A DNA stretch of 64,000 bases from Saxidomus purpurata (lineage: Eukaryota > Mollusca > Bivalvia > Venerida > Veneridae). The stretch covers positions 54,638,160-54,702,159 of the forward strand of contig JAFMSR010000002.1 of NCBI GenBank assembly GCA_022818135.1, read 5' to 3'. Position 1 is the first letter of the stretch. Every line of letters starts with the position of its first letter. Below, one piece after another: positions 1 to 12,400 of this stretch. A program made the translations under genes and the position numbers. Below the pieces are notes generated by a model that was not told the DNA's origin, made no database searches, and worked only from the letters and a program-made list of their open reading frames with translations.

Positions 1-376
1 GTTGTACAGTAGGAAAGACAGAAGATTGTGCTAAATATCATTGCAGTAGATAAAGTATGGAGAAAAATAACACATGTAAAATAAAAATAATGCACTCAGG
101 GTTAGGAAGCCTAAGATATAATAAGGTAAGGTATATTGGTAAGTCTACTAGTAGATTTATACTGTGTGTTACGATTACATATTTAAATCTCATATTAAAG
201 AACAACACTATAGAAAAACCGTGATTGCCTAAATAGGTCGGTCAACTAGAACACTGCAAAAGATAAGTCTACAAAGAATAGGCATGTATAAACTCCATAT
301 TCAGATGCTTGAGTTACTAAACACGCGGTTAGATAGCCAATAAAATCTTTTCAACATCCAAGCATATCTAATTCAC
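1..376 (-). other. intron 6 of the Zasp-like gene (partial)
   Basis: Sequence downstream of the exon 6 donor, running off the left edge. I see no exon, RNA gene or repeat in it. Confidence 0.5.
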
Positions 377-466
377 CTTGGGGTGGGGCCCTTTGTTTGC
401 CAAACAATTTTCGTCGTTCCCAAACAGGAGCCGTTGGATAATCAGCCTCATCGTAACCAAGAGCAT
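377..466 (-). CDS. Zasp-like coding exon 6
   Basis: The acceptor is gataatttgttag|AT at 466 and the donor CCCCAAG|gtgaat at 377. The 90 bases are phase 1 to phase 1 and in frame with exon 5: ALGYDEADYPTAPVWERRKL then FGKQRAPPQ. Like exon 5 it is symmetric and could be an optional cassette. It is the last exon visible; transcription continues beyond the left edge. Confidence 0.7.
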
Positions 467-3400
467 CTAACAAATTATCGAAAGGGTGTCAGAACGTTAA
501 TTTCAAAGTCTTGAGAACATAATGTTAAAACAAGTATATTCGAAGTAGACCTCAGTGTTTAAAGAAACTAACTAAAAAGAACAGTAGTGCATTGTAACAC
601 CGGATACATCTCCTTTCGGATACGGTGCATATTAACGAATTCAGCTTCCTTGGTGTAGCGGAGCTGTATTCGAACAAAAACATATGCAAATTTCAAAAAA
701 GCTCCCTATGTCTGATCAAACGGATGATTAAATAACAGAAGTCTGACTTCGTGGTGAAGTGTCTTTTGGCCAAATGAATTTATGTCTCCACTTAAGGAAG
801 AAGCTTGGCCGTTCCGAAAACTTTTAAGTCAGCGACCAAAACTTGGGTCCATCTGTCCGAACATATGTCTGTTGTCCTAACCTGTATGTTGTCTTATCAG
901 TCCGTCTGTCCGACCTGACACCCTGGTGTGAATGTGCTTCATTTCGTCAACAATTTACAAAGCACAAAACCACTAAAACTGCTGCCTTATGTGCAACATA
1001 TGCATGAAAAAATGTAGTTTTAATTACCCCTTCAATACCAACAAAAAAGTCATAAAACCTCTAAGTTGCGTTCAACCGTTACACGGACGGACAAAAAGAC
1101 AAACATCCTAAATTCCGTGACGCAATGATATGCCTTAAATACACGTCTATGTTGCATCGAATCACTGGGGAGCGATATTCCTTAAAATAGGTATATGATC
1201 ACCGAATACAGGGGCTCCCATTTGATTAGGAAGCTGTATTCGTTAATGTGCACCGAATACAGCTCTTTAGGGAGCTGTATTCGTTAATGCACACCGAATA
1301 CAGCTCTTCGGGGAGCTGTATTCGAAAGGAGGTGTATCCGGTGTTACAGTGCACACAGTCACGATTTATCAGATGGTGGAAACTGGAATTAAAATGAGAA
1401 TAAAATTATACGGTGATGATAGACTCTTGAAAATGATGGTAACAGTAAGGTAAGTGCTAATTAACAATTAAAAATGGCAAATATATACCCCTAAAAACTT
1501 GATGGTAATATTTTCTTATCAGCTGTAGCCTAATTTTCAAACAAGTGGCCACATCATTTTACACCACTCATAATTTCAATCTTTTTGAAAGAAGTATAAC
1601 AGTGTATGTTAATCCTCATTGTTTACCTAAGAATTTACAAATGCGATAAACTGATCGCCTTATAGAAGTAAACTGTCGCCGTGAACACTGTTTCACTTCC
1701 AATGATGGTGAAATATAGTATTAGCATATAGTAATAGCAGATAGTATTAGCAGAAATGTCCTGTTTATTTTTTCAAAAGAGCACACAATCGTGAGGATCA
1801 ACTGAAACAATAGTTTGATGGTTTGTGCCGAAAAGAGAGGATACAGATGAACCATTAGTTAATACGGAACGATGTAAAATACGATGATACGCTGGACGTA
1901 AGGAAAGGTCGTTCTAAATGACATGAAAACAGAAGGTTGTGGTAAATATTAGGTTGAACAAGTTTTACCTTTTGGCTTAGGCAGTTTTGGCAACTCATAA
2001 TAAAGTTGTGTCTTGTAGTCTAAATACGTGATTAAAAGTAACGTTAATGAAATATAAGGGCAAATTCTAAAAATACCCCTTCTAGAAACATATTTGTCGA
2101 ACGTATTTTAGAAACGTATTTATAAGTAATTATCAAATTCCTATATTTAAATATGAAATGTTAAGACATTTGAAGTGCAGGTTGACCATGCTAACACAAT
2201 ATTTGACAGCGTTGAATAATATTTTCAAGATCAGTCTTTTAGCTTTAATATTATAAAAATACATGCCGGTAGAAAACATGTAGCAAGTATCGTATTGGTT
2301 TCTTTAATAACTATCAGAAGTTTTTCAAAGCAAACCTGTAAAGTAAACCTAAAATGTAAGTTAAAGATAATTTGATAATGCGGACGTTCTAGCTAAATTT
2401 CGATTTTTTTTTATTAATTAATTAACATTAAATTTTCATTGGCGAACAAGAAAATACATAAAAATCTCCTCTAATTAAATAAATGTGAAGAGCCGAATCA
2501 ACATTCGAAATGAGGTTTCAAAATAAGAATAATCTATTTGAAACTGAAAAGGGTGTTACGTACCAGAATCACACATGTATAAACTCAAAACCAAATTTAT
2601 ATGATTAATCACATATACAGGTTTATCAAATCGTTAGCGAGAATATCACACTCTCGAGCTAAAAGCAGCAGCAGTAAATTGCTAAGTTAACCACAGCAAG
2701 CTATGAATGGTGATGGTTTTGGATACTTAAATACAAATAAATCTCAGAATACTGTTACAGATACATAACTTAAATATCAGCTAATCAACATAAATTGTTA
2801 TAGCCGTGGCCAAGAAGACGATGAATATTGATGAGATTTGAGAAAAGTTTGAAACATATTTCATAGTTTTAAATGAAAAAAAGTTAAAGAACTTAGTAGA
2901 AGAAATCAAACTTATATATGCTTAGCTGAGAGAAGAGAATTTACTCTAATCCTATATATACAAGCGCACTTAAGACAGTTCGAAAGGATAGAAGGAAGTG
3001 GTTATACAATTATCATTGGGGTACTTACTCGGTTGCTGTGGTGCACCTTTCATAAAATGTCTCCTCCTTTCATTAACCGCTCCATATTCTTCTTCCTCCA
3101 CACCTCTCTCCTCTTTAAATCGAAGAAAAATAAAATATGAAAGACTAATCACAACCAGGCAGACAAAGACTCGCTGGTTTCATGAATAATTATTCTGACA
3201 AATGAGGTAAGTTTGGATAGTTTGGTATAATGTCCAAGATGTTTTGTGGTTTGACCTTGCAGAGCTCTAAAAGGCCTTCCTCCAATTTGTTTAACTGCAA
3301 AGTTTAAGATGATACATATCTACATCAAACTTCCATTAAGAAGCTTTCCCTAGCAAACTAATAGAAAATGCTAAAGTGAAAATACCTCATTTTATTGGAC

Positions 3401-6400
3401 AGCAAATGTTTTGCTAGTGAAAGACTTTTAAAGAATGTTGTCAGATGTCTCTTTCAATATTAAAAGACAATTCAAAGGTGGAGGAAGAAGAAATGGCAAA
3501 AATCATGAAGTTAAGAGGTTTCACACGTGTTGACACTACAAAAGTTATTACTCTAAAATAAAATGTAAAACTGAGCAGTTAAGATGAAACGACAATATTG
3601 GAAATTAGAAATTATGAAATCGGTGCTACGAAGTATTTCAGTGTAACCGGGCGAACAATGTAAATATTTGAAAGGTAAATCTCTGAGTGCAAAATCATAA
3701 CTTAAAAGACGAAAAATCTGTTCTGAAAAGGGCAATAGTTTCTATATAAGAGTCTATCTATAGCAATAATCTGCATAACAAGGGAATGGTGGTGTTTAAT
3801 ACTAAATGTGATTTAAATGTTCTATGAAATTCATGCTTATAAGTCAAACATTAACTTGGAACAAGAAACAAAGCGCAAGCAACTGTAACGGTACCTGCTG
3901 AAGGTTGAGGACTTTGAGGCTGTGGAGCCGAGAATTGTGTTTGACTAGTTTGAAATGTTTGCTGATGTTGTTGACCCCCGTAATCATACTGGTCTCTAGC
4001 TGGCTGGGGCGGTGCTGGTGCGGCTACTGGCCTGTACTGAGTCTGTGTCGACCTTTGTTGCCCATAGCCACCATATGCCGAACCAAAGTCTGGACCTCCT
4101 CCTCCATATTTGTTGAGAGTAATCTTCTTTGGCATAAATCCCGCAGACATTTCTCTGTTTTGTTCTGTTTTATGAACTGGCTTTACTGCTGGTTTCGGAG
4201 GAGAAGGTTTTTGTGGCGAGATCGGGATTGTCCGTGTGGGTGACTGGGGACCTTGTTTTCGTTGAATTGGAATAGTAATCTGAAAGCAAACATTAATATC
4301 TATTTGTTAATGATTCATACTATTAATGTTTGGTATACTGCATACTTTTTTAAACTGACAAAAGTAAAGAGATATTACGTATACTGTAACTTGATAAAAT
4401 GTGTAGCTTTAATTGTACATGCAACTATAAAAGTGATGTACCTGTGGAGCTCTTGTCGGGGACTGTGGTAAACTTGGTGCCCGGGTGTCTTGAACTGGTG
4501 TCAATGGCTTGATGGTGATATTCCCAAGCGGTCTGTGGTAAAGCCAAATTAAAAGTATTAGAGCAAAAGGCTAGTATAAGATACGAGTAAATATGATAAA
4601 CACAACGAAAAGTAATTCATAGTCATCTCTGAAGTTTGTAGCGATCTTAACATAAATTATTGTCGTCAAATAATCAGTAATTACAGACGTTTCCTCCATC
4701 AAGTTTTAGATATTTCATTACTTATTAACTTTCACAGAATTAATTAATAGGTCATCAATATTATTTATAAGATTTCAACATTATCGCTGTCGTTGAAATT
4801 GAAATTCCTTTTGAAAACGCGCAATTAATTCTAGCCTTAATTTCATTTTCGTAAGGAGCCCTTCAAAATTAGATGTGAGTACAAGACTAGTGTTTCACTA
4901 AAGACCTGTCCAGACCCGGTTGCTCGAAACTTTATTCGACGATTAAGCGAACATTCGATTAACTTTAAAGGTTACATTTCTACAGTTTGAAAGACATTTT
5001 AGATGTGTTTTTAAACTCAAAAGAATCAAGACTAAAAACTTTTCAAAGCAAAAAAATAAAAGTTCGCTGTTGTTGCCTTACAAAAATTATTGTTTTCAAT
5101 CAAAAGTTTATTAACGGTTAGTTTAACAGTTGGTTAAAGTTTCGAACAACCGGGTCCATGTACTGCGAATAATTTGTTAACCTTTGAACGAGAAACTCTA
5201 TTTGTCCACCACCGCCACTAATCGCATCCTGCGCTTGCTTGTGTGATAGATTACTTGTGTCGCGACCGTTGATTGCCACAATCACGTCACCACGGTGCAG
5301 TTCACGTTCAGAGGGGGTATTGGCGAACACCTGTTTGGAACAAGTTCAACAAATTAGTGAAACATAGAGAAAAACAATACCATCCTGAATCTTGGATCGT
5401 ATCAGTATGTTCCGCTCAACTGCGACGAACTCTTTAAGTCTATCGTATCACTCTAATGTTGTTGTTGTAGGGGTTTTACGATTTTGTTTGTCTTAACGGG
5501 CGGACAGCTCACCATACAAGTACTGGACTCCAATCCTCCGCCAGTAACTGCCAACTTTCTAACATACATATACATGGTCGGTAGCGGGGCTCAAACCAAT
5601 GACCCTCAACATTTGAGAGGTTACAATGGTTTCAAGTGAACGACTCTAACCACTCGACCATGGAGGCATATACGTGCACCTTGCAGGAAAGCTGTAATTA
5701 GTACTAGTACTGATAACTATACAGCGATTTGATCCATCAGTATCCATACAGTAATAATGACATCTTAACTTCGACTTAATACTTTTACTCTTAACAGTTG
5801 ATTGTGCCAATCTTGGTGCTTTTTTTTTCGTACTTTAGTAAACTTGCAGTGACTGAACACTTCTTTTTCTCTGAATAAACTATCTACAAATGAGGCAAAA
5901 AGCTTTTGAAATGAATCTCTCGTGAAAATAAATATATACAAATGCTGCCGAAATGCACCTCCCCCCACCCCCCCTCCAACATACCCGAGTCTGTGCAACT
6001 ATATAAGCATGTCTTAAAACTCTCAATGCACTAGCTTTTTCTCATGAAAGAATGACAGGTACTTGCAATAACGTTATGGGTTTGCACTTATTATTATCTT
6101 ATACATGTAACACTGTATTAACCAGATATTTTAGTATCTTCTGTAGAAAAAAATAAGTGGGTCTAAAAATAGATCATTTATCAAAAAAACAAAACGTGCG
6201 TCTAAAAATAGATAAACCAACACCGTTAATCTATTGTAAAAATACAGTATTACAATTTTATATAGTGGTGTGCCTTATCAAGTTCTTGCATATTTCAATA
6301 TAATGGACTTCATCCTACTTATTAATGTGGTACGTTAATAATATAGAGAGAGTTGTTTGTTACCTTGGTAATTCATGTTTATCATTCACTTTGGCAACCT

Positions 6401-9400
6401 GACAGTGACTACAACATTATCCAGAATGTGTATGCTTTTCCCGTGTGTTTCAATACGCAGAAAGTCTGTAGAATGCATTTTACATAGGAATTTGACTTTA
6501 AAAAGCTGATTACGTGATTTCGCTGTTCAGATAAGTACAGGTTAGAACAGGTGTGAATAATTTTCAGCTTTTACTGATAAGCCATACTGTTTACACACCG
6601 ACACTTCCAATTAGCGAAATTATGTAAAGATAACCGCAACACATGTATGGTTTTGAATTTTCTGTAAAGTAGAGACTAGTAATGACGCCAATAAGTGTGG
6701 GTTTACTTTGATAAGTCATATACAGGGTGTCTCATAATATCTGTTACCATTACAAACAACTATAAAAGATGTATATAATGAAAAATGCAGTCATGTCATA
6801 TATCATTTTGAATGAGACAGAATAAAGTTTTTTGTGGTGTAGAAAAAACGCGAAAATGTTGACGGCATGACGTCAGCATCGACGTCGTCTAAACAAGTCG
6901 TTTTTCCAAGATGGCACCGTCCACGGAGCAGCGCACAGAAGTTGTTAAACTGTATTATAAGAGTTATTCACCAGTTACACAGATCAGATTAATGCAGAAG
7001 TGGTACCCCTATCATGAGAAACACAGTAAGATGCAAGTGCACAGAATTGTAAGAAGGTTTGAGCAGTCAGGATCAGTTTTTGATCGACGCCGTAGCAATG
7101 CCGGCCGTCAGAAATCAGTCAGGACTTCAGAGAGTATCGAACTGAGAACTGTTATTCTCGGAAACTCCACAAAGGTCTGTACGTACAGTGTTAGGTGACA
7201 TTACAAACAATGTTAGTGGTTTTAGCAAGATGGTGCTACTCCGCATACTTCCAGGGAGGTACTCTCGTGGCTTGAGAGAAGGTTCGGTACAGACTTTATT
7301 TCTTACAGGACAGATACAGTACGGCCCCCTCACTCTCCCGATCTGAGTCCCCTGGACTTTTTCCTCTGGGGATATCTCAAAGACAGAGTGCACAGCCCCG
7401 CCCCGGCATCTCTAGAAGATTTGAAAACATCCATCAAGCGAGAAATAAGAAATATTTCAATGGGCACCTGCAAGTCTGTGATTTGTAACTTCAAGAAACG
7501 TCAAGACGTCGTAATCCAACAAAAAAGGACGTCATCTAGAACACATGTTGTAAAACTGACATTTTTTATGAAACTTGTATAAAGGTATATGTTTAAGATA
7601 ATCTTCTGATGATATATATCAAATAAAACTTTATTCTGTTTTCTATCACATTGTTACGTTTGTTTAAGCGTGTATTACATTGGTTAAGAAATATGAAGCA
7701 CCTAAATGGTAACATATATTATGAGACACCCTGTACATGGATTTGATTACAAGAAAAAAGAAAAGCATTTCTTACATAGTTATATACTGCAAGTGTGTAT
7801 TGAACTTCATAGCTCTGGTATGCATTTAGAATTTAACGAAGAAATGCATATCTTTTATATGACATTGCTTTTTGCGAAACCAAATACATTTAACTCCGTT
7901 TATAAAGAACTCCTTGGGACCCTTTAAATATGTTCCTTATATCCGGATTTTCGCTATATCCGGAGTCGTTATATACGGTGTTTACTTCATACTGATATGT
8001 GTGGTCATTTTGTATATACTCATCTTTGTTCATTTTGTAAATACAACATATCAATTAAACTGAAAACAATAAATCATTTTCTAACATAAGCTTATTTTCA
8101 AGCAAAGTTAACGTAATAATTCCTAGACATTTATTGATCTTTTTCTCAGTTTTATCAAAAAGGGGATGAAAAAGGCTTTTGTTACATGTTACATGTTACA
8201 TGTTGGCATTAATTAGTTAAGGATTTAATATGATTGTAGACATGTGTTTCGCGTTGTTTATTTTTTCTGTCAAAACGTAAGTCTTATGCTATAGATAGCT
8301 CAAAAGATCACATAAGAAAACAATGACCGCAGTTCAAACTTAATAAAAAAGCAAGGAACAAGAAGACGTTTTTAAACAAATATTTAAGATTATGTATACG
8401 TAGCAATTATGAAAGTAGAAACGGACGAAGAAAAGTACCGTTAGATCTCCTGAAAATCTTCCAGTCAAAATTCGCATCAAAGTAAGAACGAATCATTTAG
8501 TCTAAGACATTTAAAAAAAATAATTAATTTTTAAAGCAAGGAACCCAATCTTGGAGACGATGATTCAGATAAAGGGAATGTTGAAGGAGAAATGGAAAAC
8601 GACAACTTGGATACACATAATAAAGATTACTCACACGTAGCCCAGATGAAATTAACAAAGAGAAAAGACAAGTTTGGAAACAAATCTTGAAAAGAATCCA
8701 CAAATTATTCGTTCCTGGAATTATTTGATCAGCAAGCGTAAATTTGGGAAAAACCATGAAGGTGTGTCACATAAAGTACATGTACATAATATCATGGAGA
8801 AACGGACTTAACCATACCCTCAGTATATCGAATATAGTGTAGCCATGTAAAGGTAGCACTGACATAATTTAAAATCTCCTTAAAGAACCTTTAAACGTTT
8901 TTAGTCTCTCTTATTTTTTTATGCATAATTTGTTTTTGTATATAAAACCTATACTTAAATACACATGGTTAGAAAGGTATTTTCATTGTCCAGACATATA
9001 AAAGATGGTGCTCATAGTTACAAAAAGATAAAGGTGAAAAATGTACAAAGATAGTTTGCCAATCACAAATTTTTGAATAAGTTTTACAGCTAGGAGTAAC
9101 CATGTCCTGAAAACGTTGCTTACTCGCTATTCCTCACTTTAAGAAGATTGCCAGTATCTTTGTGACAATTAATTGTATGCTCCTGTATGTCCTGTTACAG
9201 AAGGTTGTCTATGAAATGGTTATAAAACTGAAAAAGAACCTGTGAGGTCGGAACACTATATAAAATGCGATAAATGATTAAGGTATGGGTGGTTAACTGT
9301 AGATAAGGCGCTAAGCCTTGTAAAAAGAAGGCAATTAAGAAATGCTGTTATACTTCTTGGCCGAGTTCTTTTTTTAGTGATGAATACTGTTAATTGTTTA

Positions 9401-12400
9401 ATATTATTTGTTCATAGGAAACATCTTTTCCAAAAACATACTGTTTTAACATAATTAGAAGAGAAAGAGAAACCATAGGAGATTATTCAGAATTTTTCAG
9501 TCACGGAAACAAGTCATAAAGATAATTCACGCACAGTGTTCATATCAAAAGTTGAAACCGAGAAAGACAAGCCCCCCGCCCCCAAAAGATTGAGAAGGAC
9601 ATGCCCCGAAAAATGTCATTAAAACAAGTAACGATGATTTGTGGAGTTGGCATTCTCTGGCAAAACATGCTGAAATTATCTTTCAATTCTAGATAGTTTC
9701 TTATCCAAACTACGCTAATGATAGACTATGGGTTGTTTGTTTCACATATGTCCACCGAGAACCAAGCAACATGTAGCAACTGCATACTTCGACAAGAGGG
9801 TTCCATATCCATAATAAGAACACGGACAACGATAATTTATTCTTTCAACATTGGCACCCTTTTTATGTAAATCACCTAACGTTGAAAGATTAATTTATCG
9901 TTGGACGTGTTCTAATTCTGATGGAACAATGTACTAGCAAAGGTCTTTAAATAATTGAGAGGTGTGTCAGGCGACGAAGGTGTTAACTTATTCTTAATGA
10001 AACACTTACACATTTTGCCAATTCCAAAAAAGTGGCGCCCTTTTCATATAAATCATCTACTTTCTTGGAGTTCGCAGAATGTGCAAGCGTTGCAGTACGA
10101 ATAATTTAACACCTGTGTCACCCGAGACACCTTGCAAACATTTAAAGATCTTGCTAGTACATTGTTTAATGTAAATGCAGAAATCAACGAAAACAATTCA
10201 TACATGTTCATTGTATGCGTTTGTTTGTTCAATGGGTTTCCAGTATTAATGTGTTGCTGTATTAGACTTGCCTGTATAGATCTAGCAGATTCTTACATAA
10301 AATAACATAAATTAGAAGCCTAGAAGGAACAAGTTTATTGCATAAATAAATCATAATTAGAGGGGAAATATTTGTTAAGTACATTCTTGTGTGCTGATCT
10401 GAACATCCTGGCTTTGATCTCGTTTTTAGTATAACACGCGACGGTAAATATGTTCAAGATGAAAATACCTGAAGCCTTTGTCAGTCTTCAGGAGAACAAT
10501 CTGGTGAAACTAACAAGCATGTATATTAATGCCAAAATGTTTCTATAGAATAAACAATGTCAGAGTCTAAAGTTCCGAAAGTTTCATACTATATTAATGT
10601 GATAATTTTTGTCATTAGTTTACGGTAAAATTTGAGAAGACAGCTTAGGAATTTTCGACATGTTAATGTATTTTGACATTAAAGTAATTTGCTTGGGAAA
10701 TAATGCCAGTATGCCAATCCTGGCACGCTTTACACTCTGCAGAAACGGTTCCAAGAAAACAACAACAACAGAAACAACAATTAAAAAATATTTCAGTTAA
10801 ATCTTTTACGCAGCCTCAATCAGTTTGTGTTGCGCATAAGAACGAGTTTAGATTATATGAAAAGCAAATAAGCAATAAACAGTGCAGTAACAACAGCGTT
10901 CACAAGAGTTGTAGCAACATAACGCCACATGAAGACTTGCCTATGCCTGCGTGGTACCTACATGAATTGTCACCGGCGCAGTTGTACGGTTTGTATTCAA
11001 GACCATCTTAGCCATAATCCAAAAAGTAAAGGTCGTCTAGAGAATGGAGCTCACACAGAAGGTCACCCAAACACAGAAGACTAGCTTGAAATCACAAAAT
11101 GTTACCACATTTCGCGTCTAAAGTATTCGCAATATAAATAAAACAGCTACCTGCTAATCGGAACGCTCTTGTTTATTTCCTTGGCATAGGTGTACACTGT
11201 TAATGATTATATGCGTTTTTACCCAACAGTCTGTAATAAATTGCTTCGCTGTCTTTGAAACAGATTGTTTTAGACATTCAGCGTGTTTATAAATGTTTCC
11301 TGGTTTCTCTTTCAAATGATAGTGAAGGTCAAATGTCTTTCATTTTTTGTGGTATATCGAGTTCAATGCAGACTTTAAATCAATGAAATAATATTTATAA
11401 ATAGTGTATGTGTTTTATCATTTATTTGCAGACGTTGTTTTCAATTCGAAAAAGAAAGTCATAAAGCCAATAAGTGTGCGAATAGTTATATGTCACAGCC
11501 TATTAATTTCAGCTCTAACGAAAATCATGTAACAGCAACTGCTTTAACAGGCTTTAAACTCACAGAAAATTGAAAGAATATGGAAAAAGAAAATTCAACT
11601 GCAGAGACTTATTAAGCACAACACCACCATATGATCAGAATAAGACAAAAACACACCATACCAGCACATACCAAAGAACCCGACAACACGCCATACAAGC
11701 ACATACCAAAGAACCAGACATAACTTCATAATACCGCAACACTTGGTCATCATGAAGACCGCATTTGAACGGTCAGCTACAAATAATCTACTTACTAGTA
11801 ACTCCGAGCTTAAAATATGCGGTAAAAAAAGGATAAAAATACGCTCCACCTAGCACGAAAATAACAACGTTACCATCTATCGCGAAAAAAAATATGTCAA
11901 GGTGACTGAGGAAACTATTTCAAATCATGTTTAAAACGCAGAGCTAGTGACACTATCTCGAAACTTAAAAGAGTCTGGTTTTTCAAATATGCAAAACGTA
12001 GATACATGCTAATAGATCCGTTTTCACATTCGGCTTTTCAATTATGGCTTAAGGAATGCAGAAAGAAAACATAATTATTAGTAGCTGTCTGATCTTAAAA
12101 TCAAATGATCTGCAACTCAAATTAAATTATATACCCAGTCATTTAATTTTGAAGCTCGGTGTGAGAAAACCAATTTCAGAGTCATTCAGATTGTATATAT
12201 GCAGTCTGACATTTGTCCATGGTTTCTAGAAACTTGTTAAATACACGTGCAGAGAGGTTTTGTGTGGTTTAAAGCTTCTCGTTCACAGTTTCTGGTGAAA
12301 AATTAAAATTTCTCCAAAATGATATATTTAAACATAAGATTACAAGTAATGACACAAGTAAAAATCTATATGGTAATTTGATAAAACTGTTGAAATATTG

